DNA of 64,000 bases from Pseudomonas capeferrum (lineage in GTDB: Bacteria > Pseudomonadota > Gammaproteobacteria > Pseudomonadales > Pseudomonadaceae): contig NZ_JMIT01000001.1 in the NCBI RefSeq assembly GCF_000731675.1, forward strand, positions 1,053,526 through 1,117,525, given 5' to 3'. Position 1 is the stretch's first letter. The number at the start of each line of letters is the position of its first letter. Shown piece after piece: positions 33,292 through 41,844 of this stretch. The translations under genes and the position numbers were made by a program. The notes beneath the pieces are model-generated. The model was not told the origin of the DNA. It did no database searches and saw only the letters and a list, made by a program, of their open reading frames with translations.

Positions 33292-33480
33292 ATGAACGTC
33301 TACGTCGAGAAAAGCGCCAACGACAATCGCTGGTGGGTACACATGGACGAGTGGCGGGTGAGTTTCAGAACACCCATAGAAGCCGAACGGTTCGTGGGCG
33401 TGCTGACCGCCCGCCTCAACGCGCCTCATTCACTGTACAAGATCGCCACCGTCGCTTTCAGACCTGCGAAGGAGGCATGA
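33292..33480 (+). CDS. Small hypothetical protein upstream of the FNR paralogue
   Basis: About 62 residues: MNVYVEKSANDNRWWVHMDE, then a stretch SFRTPIEAERFVGVLTARLN. It has a beta-beta-alpha look and reads like a DUF2188-type small protein, though I am not sure. The stop lies one base before the regulator's ATG, so the two are surely co-transcribed. The start is chosen at the first ATG with AGGTTCC before it; an extension upstream is less likely. Confidence 0.6.
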   Translation: MNVYVEKSANDNRWWVHMDEWRVSFRTPIEAERFVGVLTARLNAPHSLYKIATVAFRPAKEA

Positions 33481-33481
33481 A

Positions 33482-34288
33482 ATGTCGGGCCTGACCGACT
33501 TTCAGCTGCTCGGGCAGCCTGCGCCAACGTGCAAACCCCGGCCCGTTCATTTCAAACCACTGACATGCCCGTGCAGTGAGTGCCGGGTCAGCGGCTTGTG
33601 TTTGCCCACGGGTTTGCCCATGCAATGCAACAGTTATTTCGGCACACTGATCGGCCCTCGTATCCGGGTCAGGAAGGGGGCTGCGCTGTTCAACGCAAAT
33701 GTGCCCTTGAGTAGCCTGTATGCGGTGCACTCAGGCAGCTTCAAGACGAACTTGAACAACGCCGAAGGTCAGGGTGTGATCATCAACTTCTGGATGCCAG
33801 GGGACGTAATGGGGCTAGATGCCATAGCCACCGAGCTTCATGTCTGTGATGCCATCGCCCTGGAAGACAGCGAAGTGTGCCCGGTGCCCTATCATCGCCT
33901 GCAAGCCCTGGCGCGTGATTTCCCCACGCTGCAACAGAGCTTGAACCGCCTAATGAGCCGGGAGATTATCCGCGAGCATGAGCGCGTGCTGATGCTCTGC
34001 AACCTCTCTGCCGAGCAGCGGCTTGCCAGCTTCCTGCTGAGCCTTTCCCGCCGCTTCGTCAGCCGCGGCTATTCATCCCAAGGTTTCGTGTTGCGCATGT
34101 CTCGCGAAGACATCGCCTCCTACCTCGGGCTGCGCCTGGAAACCATATGCCGCTCGGTCGCTCACTTACGCGGTTTGGGTATCGTCAACCTGCACGGCCG
34201 GCTGGTGGAGATCCTCGACATGCCAGCGCTGATCGCGCTCGAACTGGGTTCCCAAGGCAGCTTTGCCATCGCCCCGGTGCAGACCTGA
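33482..34288 (+). CDS. FNR-family transcriptional regulator with Fe-S cysteines
   Basis: A 268-residue Crp/FNR protein. The N-terminal cysteine set CSECRVSGLC (C-x2-C-x5-C, about 33-42) plus a later Cys in ELHVCDAIALED matches the four ligands of the oxygen-labile [4Fe-4S] cluster in FNR/ANR. The helix-turn-helix reads MSREDIASYLGLRLETICRS (part), with E-x2-S-R replaced by E-T-I-C-R-S. P. putida has three FNR-type regulators; this looks like the one next to Usp genes and the paa cluster (PP_3287 in KT2440, from memory). The boxes to its left are the likely targets. Confidence 0.85.
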   Translation: MSGLTDFQLLGQPAPTCKPRPVHFKPLTCPCSECRVSGLCLPTGLPMQCNSYFGTLIGPRIRVRKGAALFNANVPLSSLYAVHSGSFKTNLNNAEGQGVIINFWMPGDVMGLDAIATELHVCDAIALEDSEVCPVPYHRLQALARDFPTLQQSLNRLMSREIIREHERVLMLCNLSAEQRLASFLLSLSRRFVSRGYSSQGFVLRMSREDIASYLGLRLETICRSVAHLRGLGIVNLHGRLVEILDMPALIALELGSQGSFAIAPVQT

Positions 34289-35526
34289 TGCTCGACCTGG
34301 TGAACTTGGCTCACGGGGCCGTGGCATTGGGCATCGGCATGCTGGTTGGCCTTGAGCGGGAGCGCAAGAAGGTCAACAGTGAGGCTCCCGCCGCAGCGGG
34401 TTTGAGAACCTTCGCAATCACCGCCCTGATGGGCTATGTCTGCCATGTAATGGCTGGCCCAGTTCTGGTCGGCGTTGCATTGGTGGGCATAGCGCTGCTG
34501 TTGGCCATTTACCACCGCACAAAACCCGACGAAGATTCGGACATTACCAGCGCAATCGCCTTGCTGCTGGTGTTGGTGTTGGGAGGCCTGACAGTCGAAC
34601 ACCCCGAGCTGGCAACCGCCATCGGTATCGTACTCACCATACTGCTGGCCCTGAGGCGTGAGCTTCATCGTTTCGTGCTGCAGCAACTAAGCGAGGCCGA
34701 ACTGCGCGATGGCTTGTTGCTCCTCACAGTAGCGCTGGTTGTGCTGCCGTTGACGCCGGACCGGTTCATTGGCCCCTACGGGGTACTGAACCCGCGGGTG
34801 ATCTGCACGCTGGTCGTGTTACTGATGGCAGTCGGTGCGCTAGGGCATATCGCCATGCGCCTGCTGGGGCCACGCTATGGCTTGGCCCTGAGTGCGATCG
34901 CATCCGGGTTTGCCTCTGGCTCGGCGACCATTGCCGTGCTTGGCCATCAAGCACGAAAGCAGGACACGTTCATGTGCGCGTTCGCCGCTGCGGCGGTGCT
35001 GTCCAACCTCGCCACCCTTGTCCAGTTTGGTTTGGTGCTTGGCGTTGTCGACGTGCGCTTGCTGCGCCCTTTCTGGCCATCTATAGGTCTCGGTATACTG
35101 GTCACGCTCATTTACGGCGTGCTGTTGCTGGCGCCTTGGCGCCCTGTGCCAGTCAGCCCCACGACCAAGCCTGGCAGCGGTGCTTTCAGCCTGTTCACAG
35201 CACTGCTCATCACGCTAGCGATTACCTGCATTGCATTGTTTTCGGCGTTTCTGCTCGAGCACCTTGGTCACAAGGGGGTCAGCATTGCTGCCTTTATCAG
35301 TGGCTTGGGCGATGCGCATGCCGCAACTGCTTCGGTCGCTTCGCTCGTTGCTGCAGGCCAGCTGAAAAGTGCCGACCTGATGTTACCGGCAATGATGGCG
35401 CTCACAGGGAATACCGTGACCAAATGCGTACTGGCATGGAGCGGCGGCGGATCTTCGTTCGCTCGCCACCTCATTCCGGCTCAGCTCGTCATACTTGGCA
35501 CGCTATGGCTTGCGTTGTTGATCTGA
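34288..35526 (+). CDS. MgtC/SapB plus DUF4010 membrane protein
   Basis: A 412-residue membrane protein with about 11-12 helices. The N-terminal MgtC-like part has GIGMLVGLERERKK (about 14-27) and AGLRTFAITALMGYV; the C-terminal DUF4010 part includes ASGFASGSATIAVLGHQARK and FISGLGDAHAATASVASL. The role in this two-part family is unknown; MgtC relatives act in Mg2+ or envelope homeostasis. The ATG at 34288 overlaps the last base of the FNR-paralogue stop, so both are co-translated. The longer frame upstream is inside the regulator gene and is discarded. Confidence 0.75.
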   Translation: MLDLVNLAHGAVALGIGMLVGLERERKKVNSEAPAAAGLRTFAITALMGYVCHVMAGPVLVGVALVGIALLLAIYHRTKPDEDSDITSAIALLLVLVLGGLTVEHPELATAIGIVLTILLALRRELHRFVLQQLSEAELRDGLLLLTVALVVLPLTPDRFIGPYGVLNPRVICTLVVLLMAVGALGHIAMRLLGPRYGLALSAIASGFASGSATIAVLGHQARKQDTFMCAFAAAAVLSNLATLVQFGLVLGVVDVRLLRPFWPSIGLGILVTLIYGVLLLAPWRPVPVSPTTKPGSGAFSLFTALLITLAITCIALFSAFLLEHLGHKGVSIAAFISGLGDAHAATASVASLVAAGQLKSADLMLPAMMALTGNTVTKCVLAWSGGGSSFARHLIPAQLVILGTLWLALLI

Positions 35527-35623
35527 TACATCAGTCCGAACAGCTACCGTTTGGCGCGCGCCGAAAATGCTAAGCCAGGTACCTGCTGCTGGGTTTTTTA
35601 ATGATTAAACAGTCCGTACTCGC

Positions 35624-36838
35624 TCAGCTGAGCATCCGCACCGAACTCGCCGCCTCACACGCCATCCTCAGGTCTTCCCCCGCAAGCAAATGCTGGTAAT
35701 GCGCCTTCAATGCCGGCTCCCAGCCCGCCACTTCCTCCAGTACTTGCTCGGCCTGCTCCCGCGTCAGGGCAAAGTGAGCGTGGTGGCTGAGCAGGTTTGC
35801 GCGGCTGATCTGGCTGCCCTCACGGCCAACAGCCATGGCCAAGGTTTGTGCCGGCCCTTCTTCGAGCATGGGCAGTACGTCGTACATCGGCGACAGACGC
35901 CACCCGCCTGCCACCCAGATCACTGCATGGTTGCGTGGATGGTCGTCAGAGTTCCCCACCAGAGCGTTGTAGCACATGCGTTTGAACAGCTCCTGCAGAT
36001 CAGCATCGGGCACGCCCCGCCGGCGCATTTCATCGGCTACGGCAGCGTAGCGCCAATCCCGATGGTGTGCGCCGTTCCATTCTGAATCCAGCAGGGTCAA
36101 TGCGCTGAGCATGGGAATGCGCCGGGCGCCCTGCGCAATTGGCGTGCGGTCGAAGCGTTCGATCAGCAAGGTTGAAGGGTTTTCGGCATGCAGCGCGGTT
36201 TTTGCCACGTTCAAACCCTGCCCTGCTGCAAAGGTCATGCAGGCATATTCGATGGAGGGCAGGTCGTAGTGGTCGTAGCGATCACGGGGCTTGGCCAGTA
36301 TCAACATGCCATTGTCCTGCAGCGTGCGTTTGGGGCGCGCGCCGCCCAGGGCGGAACGCTGTTGGCGGACGTTGAGGGTTGCTACCGACTCGGCGTCGAG
36401 CTGGCCGTCGTACACCGCCTCGCACGCGGCGACGAATTTCGCCAGGCCTTTCAAGGTGGGTACCGCGCCGTCGCCCAGGCCAGGTGCGGGCGTGGTTGCG
36501 CCGCCGGCCATCAGGTTGCCGACGCGGTCGTTGTTCGGTGACTTGAGCAAGAAATCGAGGGTGCCCAGTTCCTGGCCGTACGCCCTATGCAGCAGCCGCT
36601 CGCCCCAGCCATCAGGCATGGCGTCATTGATGAAGCCGGGTATGCCGCGGTTCTTGGCGATCCCCGTGTAGGGCTCGGCACGCAGGGGGTAATTGATGGG
36701 GTCGGGTACCCAGCCGCCCTGCGCCACATGGTCAGGCGCATAGAGGAACTCACCGAGCTTGCCTTTGAGGGTCAGCCGGCCAAGGGTGATGACCTCACCC
36801 GTCTCGGGGTGCTCCATATAGATGTAGGCACGGGACAT
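35624..36838 (-). CDS. hipA: HipA-type serine/threonine kinase toxin
   Basis: A 404-residue HipA protein of normal length. The N-terminal subdomain has GFINDAMPDGWGERLLHRA (about 68-86); the kinase core shows LILAKPRDRYDH (Lys region), LLIERFDR, the catalytic loop NALVGNSDDHPRNHAV (about 298-313) and LSPMYDVLP, the DFG-like metal site. HipA toxins phosphorylate aminoacyl-tRNA synthetases such as GltX and stop growth. The start overlaps the last base of the antitoxin gene. Every catalytic element looks intact, so it should be active. Confidence 0.85.
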   Translation of the reverse strand: MSRAYIYMEHPETGEVITLGRLTLKGKLGEFLYAPDHVAQGGWVPDPINYPLRAEPYTGIAKNRGIPGFINDAMPDGWGERLLHRAYGQELGTLDFLLKSPNNDRVGNLMAGGATTPAPGLGDGAVPTLKGLAKFVAACEAVYDGQLDAESVATLNVRQQRSALGGARPKRTLQDNGMLILAKPRDRYDHYDLPSIEYACMTFAAGQGLNVAKTALHAENPSTLLIERFDRTPIAQGARRIPMLSALTLLDSEWNGAHHRDWRYAAVADEMRRRGVPDADLQELFKRMCYNALVGNSDDHPRNHAVIWVAGGWRLSPMYDVLPMLEEGPAQTLAMAVGREGSQISRANLLSHHAHFALTREQAEQVLEEVAGWEPALKAHYQHLLAGEDLRMACEAASSVRMLS

Positions 36839-37182
36839 CAGAATTCCTCGGGCTTGGGTTTTGCCAGCCGCACGCGGCGGGATGCGAGGCTCTGGTGGGC
36901 ATCGTCGTCATCACTGAAGCGGGTGATCTGGGAGGTTCTTTCAATGCCCTCCAGCGAGGCGAAGACCGTGTCGCTGATGCCCAGGCGCCATAACACCAGC
37001 ATGAAAGAACGCAGGTCCACGCGTGCGGAGCCGCCTTCGATCTTGCGAAGGGTATGCGCGGAGACGCCGATTGCTGCTGTGAGGTCTGTTTGACGCAAAC
37101 CGAGCGACAGGCGCCTTGCCTTCACCAGAAGCCCTATTTTACTGAGAGTATCGACGCAGGCGACGGGGAAAAAGTCATCCAT
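36838..37182 (-). CDS. hipB: HipB-type antitoxin
   Basis: A protein of about 114 residues. The XRE helix-turn-helix reads LGLRQTDLTAAIGVSAHTLRKI (part of residues 25-50). The tail is longer than in E. coli HipB and ends in a basic-acidic segment, LASRRVRLAKPKPEEF. I start at MDDFFPV; an ATG seven codons earlier at 37203 is equally open. It should bind HipA and repress its own promoter. AT-rich inverted tracts before the gene (TTAAGTCTCATAAGG near 37204, and more near 37255-37280) could be the operator, but I cannot define one with certainty. Confidence 0.75.
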   Translation of the reverse strand: MDDFFPVACVDTLSKIGLLVKARRLSLGLRQTDLTAAIGVSAHTLRKIEGGSARVDLRSFMLVLWRLGISDTVFASLEGIERTSQITRFSDDDDAHQSLASRRVRLAKPKPEEF

Positions 37183-37403
37183 AAAGTCTACCAGTACTAA
37201 CATTAAGTCTCATAAGGTAAACCATAGCACGCATTACGGTTTGTTACGATGAGCATAAAGCTCACAATATTAAGTTTTAACTCTAATAAGGGACACCACG
37301 ATTAACGTTATAGATTGCTGATGGTCACCTGTCGGTGATGCCGGGCAGGCCAGAAACCCGACTATGCTGGAAGCAGCCCAACCTCGGGTCGCAGGGGAGC
37401 TCG

Positions 37404-37640
37404 GATTTTTATCCGGAGTACCGCCTAGTGGCCCAGGCCGTTCCATCGCAGCCCAGGCCACGCGCCCTCCTCCTCAGCCTGCTGCACGCCAATATCCAGG
37501 ACGTTTTCAACGAGTTCGGCGTGCAGATCATGTCGCCCCACTACCTCGGCGACCCGCTGCAGGCCAAGTGGGTGCCAAGGGAGCAGTGGTACGCCGACCC
37601 TGCCAAGCCAGAACATCCGCAGCCAGCCAGCAAGCCTTGA
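37404..37640 (+). pseudogene. C-terminal remnant of an MscS-type channel
   Basis: The frame DFYPEYRLVAQAVPSQPRP, then LLHANIQDVFNEFGVQIMSP, HYLGDPLQAKW and VPREQWYADPAKP is the end of a mechanosensitive channel of the MscS family (the last 80 residues or so of a protein usually over 280). Nothing upstream codes for the membrane part. It is a 5'-truncated gene fossil next to the HipBA module, which may mark the insertion that removed the rest. Confidence 0.7.
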
Positions 37641-37653
37641 AAGGGAGTTTGCG

Positions 37654-38994
37654 ATGACGGACCCAAGCAAGAAGATGAGCCTGATGGGCCTTACTACGCT
37701 GGTGACGGTCAACATGATGGGGTCGGGCATCATCATGCTGCCGACCAACATGGCGCAACTGGGCGCGGTGTCGCTGTTGTCATGGGCCTTCACCGCGATT
37801 GGTTCGATGGCCATTGCCTACTGTTTTGCTCAATGCGGGATCTTCTGCCCGCGCTCTGGCGGCCTGTCGGCCTACACCGAAGAAGCCCACGCAAAATCAG
37901 GCTTCTTTCTCTGCTCCTACCTGTACTTTCTGTCGCTGGCGATCGCCAACGTGGCGGTGGCAATTTCTGCGGTGGGCTACATGACCGCGTTCGTGCCTTG
38001 GTTGGGCACCGGTGCCGTGCCGCTGTTCATCGGCACCGTGGGGCTGATCTGGCTGACCATCGTCGCCAACTTTGGCGGCCCGAACATCACCGGCAAGATC
38101 GGTGCAATCACGGTCTGGGGTGTCATCATCCCCGTTGCGGGGCTGAGTATCATCGGCTGGTTCTGGTTCAAGCCCGACCTGCTCCAGGCCGCCTGGAACC
38201 CTAATGCGTTGCCGCTTTCCGAGGCCATCGGCAAGGCCATACCGCTGACCCTGTGGGCCTTTCTCGGCATGGAGTCGGCAGCCCAGGCGTCCGATGCGGT
38301 CGAGAACCCGAAGCGCGACGTGCCGCTGGCGTGCCTCTTCGGTACCCTGGGGGCGGCGGTGGTCTACGTGCTTTCGACCACGGTCATCCAGGGCATCATC
38401 CCCAACGCTGAGCTGGCCAACGCGTCAGCGCCTTTCGCGCTGGTCTACGCGAAGATGTTCAGCCCGCTGGTGGGCAATATCGTCATGGCCTTGGCGGTCA
38501 TGGCCTGTGTCGGCTCACTGCTGGGCTGGCAGTTCACCCTGGCCCAGACTGCCAAGATGACCGCCGACCAGAACCTCTTTCTCAAGCTGTTTAGCAAGCT
38601 CAACAGGTTTGGGGCGCCGGTTATTGGCATGATCGTCTGCGGCCTGTTGCAGACTGCAATGGCCGTGTCGACCATTTCACCCAATGCCAGTGCGCAATTC
38701 AGCAAGCTGGTGAACCTTGCTGCAGTGACCAACCTGATCCCCTACGTGACAGCGCTGACCGGGCTACTGGTGATCATGTACAAGGCCAACGTCTCGCCAA
38801 CGGTGTACTCGCGCAACCTGGTTGTGCTGCTGATTGCCGTGTCCTACTCGCTTTACGCGCTGTATGCCTGCGGCATGGAGGCTTTGTTTGGCGGGTTGCT
38901 GGTGCTCGCCTTTGGCTACCTGCTGTACGGGTTTCTCGCCAAACGCTTCGTCTACCCGCCAGCTGCCGGCCTGAGCGGAGGGCGCGAGCAATGA
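37654..38994 (+). CDS. potE: Putrescine/ornithine antiporter-like APC transporter
   Basis: A 446-residue transporter with twelve hydrophobic helices. It shares long stretches with E. coli PotE: VNMMGSGIIMLPTNMAQLGA (about 18-37), ISAVGYMTAFVP, TVWGVIIPVAGLSIIGWFWF, TLWAFLGMESAAQASDAVEN (about 207-226) and SLLGWQFTLAQTAKM. PotE-type carriers exchange putrescine for ornithine or import putrescine. No ornithine decarboxylase gene is nearby, so the substrate may differ. The ATG follows AAGGGAG; the next gene, a solute-binding protein, overlaps its end by four bases. Confidence 0.8.
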   Translation: MTDPSKKMSLMGLTTLVTVNMMGSGIIMLPTNMAQLGAVSLLSWAFTAIGSMAIAYCFAQCGIFCPRSGGLSAYTEEAHAKSGFFLCSYLYFLSLAIANVAVAISAVGYMTAFVPWLGTGAVPLFIGTVGLIWLTIVANFGGPNITGKIGAITVWGVIIPVAGLSIIGWFWFKPDLLQAAWNPNALPLSEAIGKAIPLTLWAFLGMESAAQASDAVENPKRDVPLACLFGTLGAAVVYVLSTTVIQGIIPNAELANASAPFALVYAKMFSPLVGNIVMALAVMACVGSLLGWQFTLAQTAKMTADQNLFLKLFSKLNRFGAPVIGMIVCGLLQTAMAVSTISPNASAQFSKLVNLAAVTNLIPYVTALTGLLVIMYKANVSPTVYSRNLVVLLIAVSYSLYALYACGMEALFGGLLVLAFGYLLYGFLAKRFVYPPAAGLSGGREQ

Positions 38995-39896
38995 AGCCGT
39001 TGTCAGCGAAGCTTTTGCGCCTGCTGCTGGCGGGTGCGCTCTCTGGTGTTTCGGTTGTTTCCTGGGCCGATACCCTGGAGCGGGTGCGCAGCAGTCATAC
39101 CCTGACGCTGGGCTACCTGCCTGGGTCAGCACCGTTCAGTGCCCTGAACGGCGATACCGTCGAGGGTTACGCCATTGATCTTTGTCTGAAGATCAGTGAA
39201 CGGGTCAAATCCGAACTGCAGCAACCCGCGTTGCAGGTGCGGTTTCAGCCCGTGGAAATTACCCAAGCGGTTGCTGCGGTCAGCTCGGGCAAAGTCGATA
39301 TCCTCTGCACGCCGACCCCGCAGACGCTCGAGCGGCGCAAAGCAGTGAGCTTTTCGCTGCCGGTGTATACCGCGGGGCTCTCGGCCGTGGTCCGTAAGCA
39401 GTCACCTGAGCCGTTGCTCAAGGCGCTCAACGGTGAGGTGGCGCATGACGGGCCGACCTGGCGCGCCACGGTCAATCGGGGCCTGGCCAAGCAGACCTAT
39501 GCCGTATTGGCGGGTAGTGCCACGCAGCAGTGGGTTGGCGAGCAGATGCGGCTGCTTGGGGTGATCGCGACCTTGGTTAGCGTCAAGAGCAATGAGGAAG
39601 GCGTACGGCGCGTGGCCGAGGGCGGTGCCGATGCGTTCTTTGCCGACCGTATCCTGCTCAAGACCCACATCGCGTCGGGCTATCCGGACGGCAGCCTATT
39701 GCTGCTCGACCGAATCTACGAATATGCGCCGGTTTCGCTGATGATCACGCGCGGCGATGATGACTTTCGGTTGCTGGTCGATACGGTGCTGAGCGAGATG
39801 TACCGGTCGGGCGAAATCGAGCAGGCCTACGTCAAATACCTCGACGGTGTGAGCGACACGGCCAGGCGGTTGTTCAAGGTTTATGCGTTGCCCTGA
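38991..39896 (+). CDS. Periplasmic amino-acid-binding-type protein (SBP family 3)
   Basis: A 301-residue protein with a signal peptide ending near ...SVVSWA-DT. The mature part shows HTLTLGYLPGSAPFSALNGD, VEGYAIDLCLKI and AAVSSGKVDILCTPTPQTLERR (part), the family-3 binding-protein pattern with the Asp-x-Cys-x-Thr ligand segment. It belongs to a group linked to polar amino-acid uptake, but no ABC permease or ATPase is next to it. The ATG overlaps the potE stop (ATGA), an unusual link between an antiporter and a binding protein; it could be a scavenger or a sensor. Confidence 0.75.
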   Translation: MKPLSAKLLRLLLAGALSGVSVVSWADTLERVRSSHTLTLGYLPGSAPFSALNGDTVEGYAIDLCLKISERVKSELQQPALQVRFQPVEITQAVAAVSSGKVDILCTPTPQTLERRKAVSFSLPVYTAGLSAVVRKQSPEPLLKALNGEVAHDGPTWRATVNRGLAKQTYAVLAGSATQQWVGEQMRLLGVIATLVSVKSNEEGVRRVAEGGADAFFADRILLKTHIASGYPDGSLLLLDRIYEYAPVSLMITRGDDDFRLLVDTVLSEMYRSGEIEQAYVKYLDGVSDTARRLFKVYALP

Positions 39897-39897
39897 C

Positions 39898-40821
39898 TCA
39901 GCCCAGCCCACCAAACCGCTTGTAGAAGCTCTCGTTAACATCCGGCAACGGCCCATCTGCCGTCTCTAGTGCGGTCCCCAGCCACGCTTCCGCCTTGCCC
40001 CACACCAGCCGATAGAGGTTACGGCACAACTGGCGAGCAGCCCTGCCTTCCCAGTCCCCAGGCAGCAGCTCATCCGGCAACTGCGGGTCACGCAGCAGCA
40101 GCCGGCGGTACTCATGAATCAACAAGGTGCGCGCCAGGAAGCAGTCCTGGGCATCGAGTTCATTCTCCTCCTTGAGCGCCTGCCACAGCGGTCGGAACAA
40201 GCGGATGAACTCGCTGTAGTGCTCACCCAGTTCCTCGATCCGCCAGCTTTCCCGCACCTGGGCGCGCATGGCCTTGGAGGCCAGTACTTCCTGGGTGTGG
40301 GTTTCGAAGACGATGCTGTCGTCAGTGGCGTCCAGCTCGCGCAAGGTGGTCGCCAGGTCGGCACGATCAGCGCGCGGGCAGCCCAGTACGTTCGGGGCGA
40401 TGGCGCCGTAGCCCTGCCACTCCAGTTCCTCGCGCACGGCCTTGCGCTTGCTGGCCTCCAGCTGCGACAGCAACACCAGCGTCCAGGCGCCGTCCCAGGC
40501 TGGCAGGCTCGCGCTGTAAACACGCTTGAAGGCTTTTTCGAAACGGCGCCGGCCTGTGCCGGTGAGGCTGTAATAGCTGCGCCGGCCGACTTTCTCGGCG
40601 GTCAGCCAGCCTTCCTTGGTCAGGCGGAAGATCGAGGTGCGGATCAGCCGTTCGTTGATGCCGATCGGCTCCAGCAGGTTGATCAGGCTGCCCAGCCAGA
40701 CCGTGCCACCATGCGGCTCGATGGCGTCGCCATACAGGGTGATGATCAGCGAGCTCGCGCGGATCGGCGTCTGCTCCTGGAAGCGGGTGATCAAGGTATT
40801 GAGGGGGGCAAGGCTGCTCAT
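39898..40821 (-). CDS. paaX: PaaX, phenylacetyl-CoA-responsive repressor
   Basis: A 307-residue regulator. The start SSLAPLNTLITRFQEQTPIR (part) leads into the winged helix PHGGTVWLGSLINLLEPIGI and RTSIFRLTKEGWLTAEKVGR (part), typical PaaX. The C-terminal part holds LARTLLIHEYRRLLLRDPQLP and the DWEG segment. It represses the paa operons until phenylacetyl-CoA forms. I start at the ATG 40819-40821. A frame reaching 40935 overlaps paaY and has no PaaX character. It lies downstream of paaY, divergent from paaF. Confidence 0.95.
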   Translation of the reverse strand: MSSLAPLNTLITRFQEQTPIRASSLIITLYGDAIEPHGGTVWLGSLINLLEPIGINERLIRTSIFRLTKEGWLTAEKVGRRSYYSLTGTGRRRFEKAFKRVYSASLPAWDGAWTLVLLSQLEASKRKAVREELEWQGYGAIAPNVLGCPRADRADLATTLRELDATDDSIVFETHTQEVLASKAMRAQVRESWRIEELGEHYSEFIRLFRPLWQALKEENELDAQDCFLARTLLIHEYRRLLLRDPQLPDELLPGDWEGRAARQLCRNLYRLVWGKAEAWLGTALETADGPLPDVNESFYKRFGGLG

Positions 40822-40898
40822 GAGGGAACTGTAAGCCGATGGAGCCCCGACTATACCTGCCCGCCGTGCCGCCTGGCCATTGCCAGTCACCACCAGGC

Positions 40899-41498
40899 TC
40901 ATGCCTGCGCCTCGCCTTTGGGGCGAAAGCCGCAATCACCCATGCGTGGGCGCTGCGCCTCGACTTCGCTCAGGGGCGGGCATTCGACCAGGGCGGCACT
41001 GCAGCGCTGGGCCAGACGCTGGTATTCGGCTGTGCCGCGTTGCTTCCAGGCGACCTCTTGATCGCTGAGGGTACGCTTGGCCTGTGCCGGCGCGCCGATT
41101 ACCAGGCTCTGCTCGGGGCATTCGAAGCCAGCCTTGACGAAGGCCGTGGCGCCGACGATGCAGCGTGGCGCGATGTGTGCGCCGTCCATGATCACCGCAT
41201 TCATGCCCACCAAGGCATCGGCGCCTATCCGGCAGCCGTGCAAAACCGCGCCGTGGCCCACATGGCCATGGCGCTCTATCACCGTATCGCCGCCCGGGAA
41301 GCCGTGCATCACGCAGGTGTCCTGCAGGTTGGCACCCTCCTCCAGCACGATGCGGCCAAAGTCGCCGCGCAATGACGCCAGGGGGCCGACGTAACACTGC
41401 GGGCCGATGATCACATCGCCGATCAGCACGGCCGTCGGGTGTACGTACGCCGTTGGGTGGATCACGGGGGTCAGGCCGTCCAGCCGATAGCAAGGCAT
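40899..41498 (-). CDS. paaY: PaaY, hexapeptide-repeat thioesterase-type protein
   Basis: A 199-residue left-handed beta-helix protein. Hexapeptide repeats run from about 12 to 150 ([40 protein letters not shown]) with the metal-binding gamma-carbonic-anhydrase-like His residues. PaaY hydrolyses dead-end CoA esters made by spontaneous reaction of the ring-epoxide or oxepin products. It is first in the paaYX unit, divergent from the paaF operon across a shared control region. Confidence 0.9.
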   Translation of the reverse strand: MPCYRLDGLTPVIHPTAYVHPTAVLIGDVIIGPQCYVGPLASLRGDFGRIVLEEGANLQDTCVMHGFPGGDTVIERHGHVGHGAVLHGCRIGADALVGMNAVIMDGAHIAPRCIVGATAFVKAGFECPEQSLVIGAPAQAKRTLSDQEVAWKQRGTAEYQRLAQRCSAALVECPPLSEVEAQRPRMGDCGFRPKGEAQA

Positions 41499-41844
41499 GT
41501 CACACCTCTCAAAATGATTCAGTTAGTGGGGTGATCATGTATCACGATAAATGTAACCGTCAATTGCTGATTCTCTGTATCGCTTTTCGAGGTGCACCTC
41601 CCAGCCCATAAAATTTGACTTTAACGCTGTATTTACTGGGCTTTAAAAGCCTAATCCGGGCCTGACTGGAAGGAATTTCTCGCACTAAGGGACACGTAAT
41701 GCAATCTTTGCTATTGCCGTTATGTATCAGATAAGGCATATACTGGACCTCACCCGGGCAGGCCTCAGCGTTTTCCCTTGCCCCTGCAGACAATTCCAAT
41801 AAATGCCGGCCCACGTGCCGTGCGTGCAGCCTGAGGAAACCGAC
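41499..41844. promoter_or_regulatory. paaY-paaF divergent control region
   Basis: The 346 bases between divergent paaY and paaF hold repeated TGTATC half-sites at 41538, 41576 and 41723; the first lies in the palindrome GTGAT-CATGT-ATCAC (41531-41545). The same half-site in both orientations occurs before paaA. I take these as candidate PaaX operators. No coding frame is supported here. Confidence 0.5.

Noticed and set aside
35572..35600. Terminator after the MgtC/DUF4010 gene
   Set aside because: A T-run follows CTGCTGCTGGG, but the possible stem is only four or five base pairs, so I do not list it.
40822..40935. Extended PaaX start
   Set aside because: The extra 38 residues are unlike PaaX and overlap the end of paaY.
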